Below are positions 1 to 6,941 of a DNA stretch of 64,000 nt, piece by piece. Position numbers and translations under genes: made by a program. The stretch lies in assembly GCA_947470805.1 (NCBI GenBank), contig CANIVU010000030.1, positions 1 through 64,000 on the forward strand, read 5' to 3'. Below the pieces are notes generated by a model. It searched no databases, was not told where the DNA came from, and was given only the letters and a program-made list of their open reading frames with translations. This DNA is from Acidobacteriota bacterium. GTDB taxonomy: Bacteria > Acidobacteriota > Terriglobia > Bryobacterales > Bryobacteraceae. Position 1 is the stretch's first letter. Each line of letters begins with the position of its first letter.

Positions 1-348
1 CCTCGCTTCGCTCGCCTTCGCTCCGTTCCGCGGCTCCCCACGCCGTGGTCGATCCGTTCGTCTGCTGCTTGTTCATTCCGGTTCTCTTTCCCGCTCTGCT
101 CTTTAATTAGTCGAACCGGATTTGTCTCACCTATGTTGGCACGGAGGGGGGCGGCGGACGCGGGTGGAGGTGGCTGGCGGGGTGGTGGCGACGGTGGTTG
201 GTTTTGATGCGGTGGGGCGTGCGACGCGGTGGCGCCAGGTGACGAACAGCCTGGCCGCGCGAGTGTGCGGGCGCCGGCACATGAGTTCCCTCGGGGAGAG
301 ACGGGTAGCTTCGGACGGTTGCGACGAAGATGAGGTGCAGGAGCCATA
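1..348. other. No gene recognised at the left edge
   Basis: GC-rich sequence before the first toxin-antitoxin pair. Open frames on both strands here are short, arginine- and proline-rich and match no family I know. The only functional signal I can point to is the purine-rich GGAG just before 349, which fits a ribosome binding site for the first gene. The left part may belong to a gene or repeat that is cut by the window edge, but nothing shows this. Confidence 0.5.
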
Positions 349-651
349 ATGGAACGAATGGCAACCGTACACATGAGCGAAGCTGAAGTGGCTCGCGATC
401 TCCATGCCGTGCTGGCCAAGGTGCAGCAAGGCTTCGAAGTTGTGATCGAGCAAGATCACATGCCTATCGCTGTGTTGAAGTCTTCCGTGCCCGTCCGCCC
501 TGGTCGCAAGCTGAGCGATTGTATCGCTCTGGCGAAGGCCTATGAAACCAAGCTCGGCTTCGCGCCTATCCCGGATGAGGACTTCGCCAAGGACGTGCAA
601 GAGGGCATCGACTCGCGCCGTGACTCGTTCGAGCCGCCGGCATGGGATTAG
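349..651 (+). CDS. Antitoxin of a type II pair (Phd/YefM-like)
   Basis: A 100-residue protein that probably neutralises the PIN toxin encoded next. The N-terminal half (MATVHMSEAEVARDLHAVL, then a strand ending in VVIEQDHMPIAVL) follows the Phd/YefM layout: a short strand, a helix that sets out positions for the DNA-binding fold, then a 'V(I/V)xxxxxPxAVL' strand. The C-terminal 50 residues are acidic and would wrap the toxin. The ATG at 349 has GGAG about six bases upstream; an ATG three codons later is an alternative. It overlaps the toxin start by 10 nt, the usual sign of translational coupling. Such antitoxins normally repress their own promoter. The family call rests on pattern and context, so the exact class is uncertain. 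Confidence 0.75.
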   Translation: MERMATVHMSEAEVARDLHAVLAKVQQGFEVVIEQDHMPIAVLKSSVPVRPGRKLSDCIALAKAYETKLGFAPIPDEDFAKDVQEGIDSRRDSFEPPAWD

Positions 652-1055
652 TTCTCGACTCCAGCGTGCTCATCGCGGCGGAGCGGGAGAAACGCCCGGT
701 CAGCGCGCTGCTGGCGTCGCTGTCGGCCGAGTACGCTGAAACGGAGTTCCTGCTGTCTGCCATCTCCGTGATGGAGTTGGAGCACGGCTGGCACCGCGCC
801 AACACGCCGGAAGCCGCCGCGAAGCGCCGCCGTTATTTGGATGAGGTGTTGGCGGTCCTGCCGGTTGAGCCATTCACGCGTGAGATGGGCGTTCTGGCCG
901 CCAAGATCGACGCCGACATGAAGAAGACGGGCCTGGTCATCGCCACCGCCGATCTGCTGATCGGGATTACGGCGCTCTATACCGGTTATGCTATCGGCAC
1001 CCGCAATGTGCGCCACTTCAAAATGATCCCAGGACTGACAGTCGTTCCCCTTTAG
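642..1055 (+). CDS. PIN-domain ribonuclease toxin (VapC family)
   Basis: A 137-residue PIN protein, the usual VapC length. It opens with the canonical 'hhLDSSVLI' strand carrying the first catalytic aspartate (D5), has an acidic 'SVMELEHG' segment in the middle, and ends with 'IATADLLIGITAL' supplying a further metal-binding aspartate, then 'GTRNVRHFKMIPGL', which matches the family's 'xTxNxxHFxxIxGL' ending closely. PIN toxins cut RNA, often initiator tRNA or rRNA, when freed from the antitoxin. The start lies inside the last codons of the antitoxin. All signature residues are present, so the toxin looks intact. Confidence 0.9.
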   Translation: MGLVLDSSVLIAAEREKRPVSALLASLSAEYAETEFLLSAISVMELEHGWHRANTPEAAAKRRRYLDEVLAVLPVEPFTREMGVLAAKIDADMKKTGLVIATADLLIGITALYTGYAIGTRNVRHFKMIPGLTVVPL

Positions 1056-1289
1056 CCGCCTCGCGCGATCGCCTACTGGCGGGGCGGATCCGCTCCGTAC
1101 GCTCAGGGAATTGCTGCAAGCGGATCCACACGAATCACTCTTCCGGGCGCCGCAGGCCGGAAGTGGCATCGCGTGGTTGTCCATTGGGCGGTAGTGAGTA
1201 TCCGGGCGCAGCGGGGGAAGATATTTTTGCGCGGTTTGGCGGGGGCGGCATCTGAATGAGGGGGACGGGCGTGGGTCTCCCTTCGACAT

Positions 1290-1439
1290 ATGAAGAACGT
1301 GAAAAAAGCGAATCTGCCGAGCAAAATGTGCGTGGTGTGTAGCCGGCCGTTTGTGTGGAGGAAGAAGTGGGAACGGGTTTGGGACGAGGTGCGGTACTGC
1401 AGTGAGCGGTGCCGCCGGAACCGGAGCGGGCGAGGATGA
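1290..1439 (+). CDS. DUF2256 small zinc-finger-like protein
   Basis: A 49-residue protein with two Cys pairs (C14-x2-C17 and C37-x3-C41) and the core '[20 protein letters not shown]', which is the DUF2256 consensus. The cysteines presumably bind a metal. Members are often found beside, or fused to, cryptochrome/photolyase genes; their role is unknown. Here the stop codon overlaps the next start in an ATGA arrangement (1436-1439), so it is the first gene of the photolyase operon. Two lysine pairs near the N-terminus and an Arg-rich tail would suit nucleic-acid binding (inference). No clear Shine-Dalgarno sequence precedes the ATG. Confidence 0.9.
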   Translation: MKNVKKANLPSKMCVVCSRPFVWRKKWERVWDEVRYCSERCRRNRSGRG

Positions 1440-2230
1440 GCGCGGCGATGCGGACGATGTTTTCGGGGCGGGAGGATTTGGCCGAGTACCTGCGGGACGC
1501 GTTTCCCGATGCGGTGGGGGCGGAGGCGGGGTTGAGCCCGTGGCGGGGCGGACGGACGGCGGCGTTGGCGCGGATGGCGGCGGTGGACCCGGTGCGCTAT
1601 GCGCGGACACGGAACTTTTTGGACGGCGCGGTGACGGGGCTATCTCCCTACCTACGGCACGGGGTGCTGACACTGGGGATGGTATGGCGGCACGCGCGGG
1701 CGCGGGTGGCCGACCCGGAGCGGGATGCGGGCAAGTTCGCCAGCGAACTGGCTTGGCGTGACTACTGGCAGCGGTTGTATGCGCAGTGGGGCGAAGGGGT
1801 TTGGGAGGACCGGGAGGCCTATAAGACAGGCTGGGGGGCGGCGGAGTATGCGGCGGAGTTGCCGGCGGATGTGGGGGAGGGGAGAACGGGGTTGGCGTGC
1901 ATGGACGCGTTCCGCGGGGAGTTGCACGGGACGGGGTATCTGCACAACCATGCGCGGATGTGGGTGGCGGCGTATGTGGTGCACTGGCGGCGGGTGCGGT
2001 GGCAGGCGGGGGCGCGGTGGTTTCTGGCGTATTTGCTGGACGGGGATGCGGCGTCGAACAACTTGTCGTGGCAGTGGGTGGCGTCCACGTTTTCCCATAA
2101 GCCGTATTTCTTTAACCGCGAGAATCTGGAGAAGTATACGGAGGGCCGGTACTGCCGCGGGTGCCGGGCGGCGTGCCCGTTTGAGGGTTCCTATGAAGAC
2201 TTATCGCGGAGGCTATTCCCGATCCTATGA
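1436..2230 (+). CDS. Stand-alone FAD-binding half of a photolyase/cryptochrome
   Basis: 264 residues that cover only the helical FAD-binding domain of the photolyase family. Recognisable blocks: '[16 protein letters not shown]', '[11 protein letters not shown]', '[17 protein letters not shown]' and '[25 protein letters not shown]', which line the flavin and DNA-lesion pocket in full-length enzymes. The N-terminal alpha/beta antenna domain is missing and is encoded as the next gene. The C-terminus has a Cys-rich piece (C-x2-C-x3-C, '[11 protein letters not shown]') that could bind metal or an iron-sulfur cluster; this is inference. I take the start at 1436 (ATGA overlap with the DUF2256 gene) rather than an upstream in-frame codon. 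Likely role: light-driven DNA repair or photoreception together with the next protein. Confidence 0.8.
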   Translation: MSAAMRTMFSGREDLAEYLRDAFPDAVGAEAGLSPWRGGRTAALARMAAVDPVRYARTRNFLDGAVTGLSPYLRHGVLTLGMVWRHARARVADPERDAGKFASELAWRDYWQRLYAQWGEGVWEDREAYKTGWGAAEYAAELPADVGEGRTGLACMDAFRGELHGTGYLHNHARMWVAAYVVHWRRVRWQAGARWFLAYLLDGDAASNNLSWQWVASTFSHKPYFFNRENLEKYTEGRYCRGCRAACPFEGSYEDLSRRLFPIL

Positions 2231-2625
2231 AACTGCACTGGATCCATAGCGATTGTCTGGACACGGGCGGGATTGAGTGGCCGGCGGTGTTCGTGTTTGA
2301 CGACCGGCAGTTGGCGCGGGAGCGGTGGAGCCTGCAACGCATCGGGTTTGTGTATGAGTGCCTGCTGGAGCTGCCGGAGGTGGAGATTTTCCGGGGGCCG
2401 ATGGCGGAGACGCTAACGCAATTGGCGGCGGAACGGCAGGCGGAGGCGGTGGTGGCGGTGCGCCCGATGGACCCGTGGCTGCAGGGCGAGGGGCGGGTGC
2501 TGGAGGCGGCCGGGGTGCGGGTGGAGTGGGCGACGGCGGAGCCGTTTGTGACGTTATCGGGAAAGGTGGATTTGGGTCGGTTTTCACGGTACTGGCGGCG
2601 GGCGGAGCGGGAGTTGTTCCGATGA
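2227..2625 (+). CDS. Photolyase alpha/beta-domain-like protein (N-terminal half as a separate gene)
   Basis: 132 residues resembling a trimmed Rossmann-like antenna domain of photolyases: '[11 protein letters not shown]' as the first strand, 'AVFVFDDRQLARERWSLQRIGF' like the 'FVFDxxxL...R' region, then 'QAEAVVAVRPMDPWLQ' and 'GVRVEWATAEPF'. It is clearly shorter than the roughly 170-200 residues of that domain in full-length enzymes. It overlaps both neighbours by 4 nt, so it is made together with the FAD-binding half, and the two may assemble into one two-chain enzyme. The call depends strongly on context; sequence similarity alone is modest. Confidence 0.6.
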   Translation: MKLHWIHSDCLDTGGIEWPAVFVFDDRQLARERWSLQRIGFVYECLLELPEVEIFRGPMAETLTQLAAERQAEAVVAVRPMDPWLQGEGRVLEAAGVRVEWATAEPFVTLSGKVDLGRFSRYWRRAERELFR

Positions 2626-4028
2626 TCGAAGTGGTGTGGTTCAAGCGGGACCTGCGGGTGGTGGACCATGCGCCGCTGGCGGAGGCGAGCCGGAGGGGGC
2701 CGGTGTTGCCGTTGTATGTGGTGGAGCCATCGGTGCTGGCGGGGGAGGATTTTGATGCCTGCCATTGGACGTTCGTGTCGGCGAGTTTGCGGGAGTTGCG
2801 AGCGGAGCTGGCGGCGCGGGGGCAGCCTCTGGTGGTGCGGGTGGGGGAGGTGGTGGCGGTGTTGCGGGCGATCCACGCCGAGTATGGGATTGCGCGGTTG
2901 TGGTCGCACGAGGAGACGGGCAATGGGTTGACGTTTCGGCGGGATGTGGAGGTGGGGCGGTGGTCACGGGCGGCGGGGATTGAGTGGCGGGAGACGCCGA
3001 ATGGGGGGGTGGTGCGGCGGCTGCGGAACCGGGACGGGTGGGCGCGGCGGTGGGAGGCGCGGATGGCCGAGCCGGTGGTGGCGGCGCCGGGGCGGATTGT
3101 GGGCGTGACGATGGCGCCGGGGCCGATTCCGGAGGGGCGGGAGTTGGGATTGGTCGTGGACCGGCGGGTGGGGGCGCAGGTTGGCGGGGCGGTGGCGGCG
3201 GGACGGTTGTTGGACAGTTTTCTGCGGGAGCGGGGGCTGCGGTATCACCGGGAGATGTCGTCACCAGTGACGGCGGGGGAGAGCTGTTCGCGGCTGAGTC
3301 CGCATTTGGCGTATGGGACGATCAGCACGCGGATGGTGGTGCAGCGGCTGCGGGAGCAGGCGGGGGGAATGGCGTGGCGGGCGTTTGACGCGCGGCTGCA
3401 TTGGCGGGACCACTTCATGCAGAAGCTGGAGGACGAGCCGGCGATTGAGCACCATAACTTTGTGCGGAGTTTTGATGGGATGCGGGAGAACGATTTTGAC
3501 GCGGAGCGGTTTGCGTTGTGGGCGGAGGGGCGGACGGGGTACCCGATGGTGGACGCGTGCATGCGGTGTTTGCGGGAGACGGGGTGGATTAACTTCCGGA
3601 TGCGGGCGATGTTGATGTCGTTTGCGGCGTACCATTTGTGGCTGCACTGGCGGCCGGCGGGGCTGCATTTGGCGCGACTGTTTGTGGACTATGAGCCGGG
3701 GATTCATTGGAGCCAGTGCCAGATGCAGTCCGGGACGACGGGGATGAACACGCTGCGGATTTACAATCCGTTGAAGCAGGCCGAGGACCACGATCCGGAC
3801 GGGGTGTTTGTGCGGCGGTGGGTGCCGGAGTTGGGGACGGACGGGTATGTGGCTCCGATGGTGGAGCATGCGGCGGCGGTGCGGCAGGCGCGGGCGCGGT
3901 TGAGCGAGTTCCGGGGGAGAGGGGGGGCGCGGGCGGAGATTGCGGCGGTGGTGAAGAAGCATGGGAGCCGGAAGGGGCGGGTAAGGGGGGCGGGGGAGCA
4001 GACGGTGTTGGTGTTTGGGGAGGGATAG
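2622..4028 (+). CDS. Full-length DNA photolyase / cryptochrome
   Basis: A 468-residue flavoprotein expected to use blue light to repair UV-damaged DNA, or to act as a photoreceptor. It starts with the hallmark 'VVWFKRDLRVVDHAPL', has an antenna domain up to about residue 130, and a helical FAD domain with 'SRLSPHLAYGTIS', 'RLHWRDHFMQKLED', 'GRTGYPMVDACMRCLRETGW', 'NFRMRAMLMSFA' and 'YEPGIHWSQCQMQSGTTG'. This pattern fits the bacterial cryptochrome/photolyase group rather than classical E. coli-type PhrB, where 'D.D.A.N...WQW' would be expected. The ATG overlaps the preceding stop by 4 nt. The coding strand is extremely G-rich, as in its neighbours. Substrate (CPD or 6-4 product) cannot be read from sequence. 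Confidence 0.92.
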   Translation: MIEVVWFKRDLRVVDHAPLAEASRRGPVLPLYVVEPSVLAGEDFDACHWTFVSASLRELRAELAARGQPLVVRVGEVVAVLRAIHAEYGIARLWSHEETGNGLTFRRDVEVGRWSRAAGIEWRETPNGGVVRRLRNRDGWARRWEARMAEPVVAAPGRIVGVTMAPGPIPEGRELGLVVDRRVGAQVGGAVAAGRLLDSFLRERGLRYHREMSSPVTAGESCSRLSPHLAYGTISTRMVVQRLREQAGGMAWRAFDARLHWRDHFMQKLEDEPAIEHHNFVRSFDGMRENDFDAERFALWAEGRTGYPMVDACMRCLRETGWINFRMRAMLMSFAAYHLWLHWRPAGLHLARLFVDYEPGIHWSQCQMQSGTTGMNTLRIYNPLKQAEDHDPDGVFVRRWVPELGTDGYVAPMVEHAAAVRQARARLSEFRGRGGARAEIAAVVKKHGSRKGRVRGAGEQTVLVFGEG

Positions 4029-4089
4029 GGGGTGATGGCGGATTGTGTTCTGGCATTATAATGGTTATTCGTATGGAGGGAGGCTGGCG

Positions 4090-4314
4090 ATGACCACGCT
4101 GAAGTTGACCAAGATTGGGACCTCTACCGGCACGATCCTGCCGAAAGAGATGCTGACGCGGTTGAAGGTGGAAAAGGGCGATATCCTCTACGCGATCGAA
4201 ACGAAGGAAGGCTACCTGATCACGCCTTACGATCCGGCGATCGCGGAAGAGATTGAGGCGGGGCGCGAGTTCATGAAGGAGTATCGGGACACCTTCAAAG
4301 CGCTTGCGGAATGA
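4090..4314 (+). CDS. AbrB/MazE-like antitoxin
   Basis: 74 residues with a SpoVT/AbrB-type swapped-hairpin DNA-binding fold: 'LTKIGTSTGTILPKEML' then 'LKVEKGDILYAIETKEGYLITPYD'. The rest is an acidic helix ('EEIEAGREFMKEYRDTFKALAE') typical of the toxin-binding tail. The ATG at 4090 is preferred over upstream in-frame codons because it follows GGAGG at 4076-4080 and opens directly on the fold. It overlaps the Doc gene by 4 nt (ATGA), so the pair is translationally coupled. It probably represses the pair's own promoter. Confidence 0.88.
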   Translation: MTTLKLTKIGTSTGTILPKEMLTRLKVEKGDILYAIETKEGYLITPYDPAIAEEIEAGREFMKEYRDTFKALAE

Positions 4315-4709
4315 GCGTCGAACCGCGGTGGATCAGCAAGAAGGCTTTATTGCTGTTGCATGAGGAGAGCTTGGCCACGTTCGGCGGCGCGTCGGGTCTG
4401 CGCGATGAAGGCCTTCTGGACTCGGCGTTGGTCCGGCCTCAGAATACCTTCGCGTATAGGCCGGAGAGCACCATGGCGGACCTGGCTGCTTCGTACTGTT
4501 TTGGGCTCGTCAAAAACCATGCGTTTGTTGACGGTAACAAGCGCGCCGGATTCCTGGCGATTGGACTGTTCCTGGCCATCAATGGCCTGCGGTTGGTGGC
4601 GAACCAGGTGGACGCCATTCGCACGATATTCGCCGTTGCCGCGGGCGGGCTTGATGAACGGGGGCTTTCGGTGTGGATTCAAGCCAACACCGGGCCGCGA
4701 ATTCGCTGA
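4311..4709 (+). CDS. doc: Doc-type death-on-curing toxin (Fic fold)
   Basis: 132 residues with the Fic/Doc active-site motif 'HAFVDGNKRAGF' starting at H70, matching HxFx(D/N)xNKR. Doc of phage P1 phosphorylates elongation factor Tu; the same action is likely here but is inferred. The N-terminal 'GLRDEGLLDSALVRPQNTF' block is also diagnostic of Doc proteins. It pairs with the AbrB-like antitoxin rather than the Phd-like antitoxin of the P1 system, a common swap in chromosomal modules. Length and motif are intact. Confidence 0.92.
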   Translation: MSVEPRWISKKALLLLHEESLATFGGASGLRDEGLLDSALVRPQNTFAYRPESTMADLAASYCFGLVKNHAFVDGNKRAGFLAIGLFLAINGLRLVANQVDAIRTIFAVAAGGLDERGLSVWIQANTGPRIR

Positions 4710-4871
4710 GTCGCTTGAGCGTTTTTGCTCGCGACTTTAACAGGTCAATGTTGAAACTCGATGACGGTTGGGTGAGTTTTCTGCGATTCTCCGCGGTTCG
4801 ACAGCCAGGGGTTTGCGGCGGGCTGGCGCGGGCGGATAGGATGGAGGGAAGGCTGCGCCTGGGTTCCGAAG

Positions 4872-5420
4872 ATGACGGCGGCGGAGTATCTGGCGATAGA
4901 GCGGAAGGCTCCGTTTAAGAGCGAGTTTGTGCGGGGCGAAGTGCTGGCGACGTCTGGCGGGCCGGTAGCGCATGCGGTCCTGATGGGCAGGACGGCGTGG
5001 GCGTTGGAGAATGCGGTGGAGGAGGGGCCGTGCGTGGTGACGGTGTCCCAACTGCGGTTGGAACTGGTTCGGGATCAGGCATACGTCTATCCGGATGTGA
5101 TGGTGTTTAGCGAAGGCTTCGCGCTGGCGGAAGGGCATCCGGATATCTTCACGAATCCATCGGTGGTGGTGGAGGTTCTGTCGGAGGCGACCGAGGCCTG
5201 GGACCGGGGCGGGAAGTTTGGGTTGTACCAGGGTGTGACGACGTTGCGGGAGTATGTGTCGGTGTCGACTTCGGCGATGCGGGTGGAGTGGTTTACGCGG
5301 GAAGAGGACGGGCGTTGGAGTTATCGGAAGGCGGAGGGGCCGGAGGGGGTGGTGCGGTTGGAGGGGTTGGGGGTGACGCTGGGGTTGGGGAGGATTTACC
5401 GGAAGGTGGAGTTGGGGTAA
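4872..5420 (+). CDS. Uma2-family protein (DUF820, PD-(D/E)XK-like putative nuclease)
   Basis: 182 residues beginning with the Uma2 signature 'MTAAEYLAIERKAPFKSEFVRGEVLATSGG', with strands 'VYPDVMVFSEG' (the conserved PD) and 'PSVVVEVLSEATEAWDRGGKF' (ExxS then RxxK-like block) and a 'LREYVSVSTSAMRVEWFTR' C-terminal part. These give the restriction-endonuclease-like catalytic set (E in FVRGE, D in YPD, E in VVEVLS, K in GGKF). The family is abundant in cyanobacteria, Planctomycetes and Acidobacteria; its true function is unproven. No partner gene is obvious. It sits beside the left hsp70 repeat copy. Confidence 0.85.
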   Translation: MTAAEYLAIERKAPFKSEFVRGEVLATSGGPVAHAVLMGRTAWALENAVEEGPCVVTVSQLRLELVRDQAYVYPDVMVFSEGFALAEGHPDIFTNPSVVVEVLSEATEAWDRGGKFGLYQGVTTLREYVSVSTSAMRVEWFTREEDGRWSYRKAEGPEGVVRLEGLGVTLGLGRIYRKVELG

Positions 5421-5446
5421 CGCCTCTTCCGGTTCGTTCGGGTCGC

Positions 5447-6342
5447 CTAGGCGCTTTCCGCTTGCAACGCGAGACCCTGGGCGATGGAGGTGAATTCGTC
5501 GCCGGATTGGATCTTTTCGGGGCCGAAGCGGGTTGTGATCAGCTCGCGGACGGCGGGCACGAATGACGTGCCGCCGGAGAGGAAGGCTCGGTCGATGGCT
5601 GCGAGGTCCGGGGCGATCCACGAGTTGAACTCGGCGTGGCGGACGGTGGCGCTGATGTCGACATGGCCGTCGCAGAAGTGGAAATCGGCTTCGGGTTGGG
5701 ACGCCAGCAGTCGCGTGGTGTGTTGCACCGATTCGTGGAGGCGGTAGCCGAGATCGTCGTTCACCAGATTGTAGAGCGCCTCCAGCGTTTCCGGCTCTTC
5801 GGCCCGGCCGGGGAGGGAGCGGAGGAGGTGGAGCGTTTTGTTGGACTGCAGGAACGACAGGTAGTGCCAGCGCTCCAGGTGGGAGTAGAGCCAGACGGGG
5901 ACGGGGAGGTACTTTTCTCCGGAGCGGAGCCAGGTGCCGAGGCCGAGTTCGGGGCTGACGACGTGGCGGATGAGGCGGGAGTCGAACGCGTCGTCGTCAT
6001 CGGTTTCGGCGATGATGCGGCGGATGGGTTGGGCGACGAACGCCTCGGCTTGCGTGCGGATATCGCGGAGGAAGATGGCGATCGTCTCCTCGATGCGGTA
6101 TTGCGGCCGGAGAGCTCCATGCTATTCAGGCTGCGGCTGGCTAGGAAGGATTTGAGCGATTGGATGAGACGGCGCCTGGCGTCGGCGTCGAGGATGAAAT
6201 GGAACCATTCGACGCCGCTGGTGAAGGTAGCTAAGGCAACCGTGTTCTGGCGGGCGAAGGCGACGGACCTGTTCGTGGTGCCAAAGTCGATGCCGAAGCC
6301 GGGTTCAGTGTGCTTCTTGCGGGGCAGTCTTTGGGAACGCAC
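5447..6342 (-). pseudogene. Decayed Hsp70-family gene, copy 1
   Basis: The reverse strand is a broken version of the Hsp70-type gene at 18441-19706. It keeps the start of the ATPase domain ('KKHTEPGFGIDFGTTN') and, in another frame, the C-terminal part from 'NDDLGYRLHESVQHT' to 'SGDEFTSIAQGLALQAE'. Between these there are internal deletions and a stretch read out of frame: after 'SFLASRSLNSMELSGR' the remaining frame is a shifted copy of 'QYRIEELIAIFLRD...' and of the segment around 'RLIRHVVSPELG'. In the intact copy the regions 'SILYAES...ISEYL', the middle of the ATPase domain and 'EGAVNQLLQQTGIAPA' are present; here they are gone. No functional ATPase could be made. A GTG lies at the position corresponding to the original start. 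Confidence 0.9.
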
Positions 6343-6351
6343 GGCGGGCGG

Positions 6352-6505
6352 TTAGGGGTTCAGGGTTTGTTTCAGAACGGCGGATTTTGTGGTGAGGCGG
6401 AGCTAGAGGCCGCCGGCGTTGCGTTCTTCGCGGTTGGGATCGAAGAGGGTACTGAGAGTTGTTGGAAGTGGGTGTTGGCGATGACGGGGCCGTTCGGTGG
6501 CGTGA
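6352..6505 (-). pseudogene. Remnant of the 3' end of a secreted amidase gene
   Basis: About 150 bp immediately upstream of the hsp70 pseudogene matches the 3' end of the amidase gene at 19725-21533. Shared blocks include the plus-strand string ggcggattttgtggtgaggc and the string gagagttgttggaagtg, in the same order and spacing apart from small gaps. Only the last roughly 50 codons are represented and they contain stops. The homology stops close to 6505, just before the AtzH-like gene. It shows that copy 1 came from a locus arranged like copy 2. Confidence 0.85.
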
Positions 6506-6527
6506 TACGGCGAAGCGGGAAGGCACG

Positions 6528-6929
6528 TCAACCGCGGGGGAGTAGCGAAACGTGCGCGGATACAATGCGCCAGCCGGCCGGAAAGCGGACCCACACCTGG
6601 CTCTGGCGTCCGCGCACATCGCCCTGCGGAGTGCTCCGGGAAAACTCCAGTGTGACGCTGGCAAAGTCACCGCCGAAAGCGACCACATCCAACCGGTCCA
6701 CGGTCCGCGCCAGGTTGACGGCGGGTCGACCCTTGCGGAAGGCCTCCAACTCGTCGTGGCCGTAGAGATTCTCGGCCACTCCGAAACGCATCACCTCCGT
6801 CGAAGCCCAAAACATGGCCACCAGCGTGTCGACGTCGTTCGTCACCAGAGCTTGCTCGTAGCGGGGATAGAGCTCGTGCAATTCCGCCACCACGTCAGGC
6901 AGGTTCACTTCATCGGGATGGATCGCCAT
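6528..6929 (-). CDS. AtzH/HpxZ-like protein (SnoaL-type small enzyme)
   Basis: 133 residues of the NTF2-like fold. 'HELYPRYEQALVTNDVDTLVAMFW', 'EVMRFGVAENLYGHDELEAFRKGR' and 'GDVRGRQSQVWVRFPAGWRIVSAHVSLLP' match the AtzH/HpxZ group (DUF3225). HpxZ belongs to oxalurate catabolism; AtzH was shown in the cyanuric-acid pathway to act on 1,3-dicarboxyurea, yielding allophanate. It is the last gene of a minus-strand set with an acetamidase/formamidase and RidA, which fits breakdown of a urea- or amide-containing compound. Twelve bases separate it from the formamidase. The natural substrate here is unknown. Confidence 0.82.
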   Translation of the reverse strand: MAIHPDEVNLPDVVAELHELYPRYEQALVTNDVDTLVAMFWASTEVMRFGVAENLYGHDELEAFRKGRPAVNLARTVDRLDVVAFGGDFASVTLEFSRSTPQGDVRGRQSQVWVRFPAGWRIVSAHVSLLPRG

Positions 6930-6941
6930 CGGACACCTCCA

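Larger units (their letters stand above)
5447..6505. repeat. Left copy of a large direct repeat (hsp70 + amidase end)
   Basis: This segment is homologous, in the same orientation, to 18441-about 19880. It is about 380 bp shorter because of deletions. Homology starts at the last codons of hsp70 in both places, and sequence to the left of each copy is unrelated. The copies lie about 12 kb apart and bracket the catabolic gene block. Confidence 0.88.

Noticed and set aside
122-349. Plus-strand frame of 75 residues at the left edge
   Set aside because: Arg/Gly/Val-rich, no domain, and runs straight into the real antitoxin start; looks like chance in GC-rich sequence.
648-1673. Minus-strand open frame of about 340 residues
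   Set aside because: Pro/Arg-rich shadow of the PIN, DUF2256 and photolyase genes on the opposite strand.
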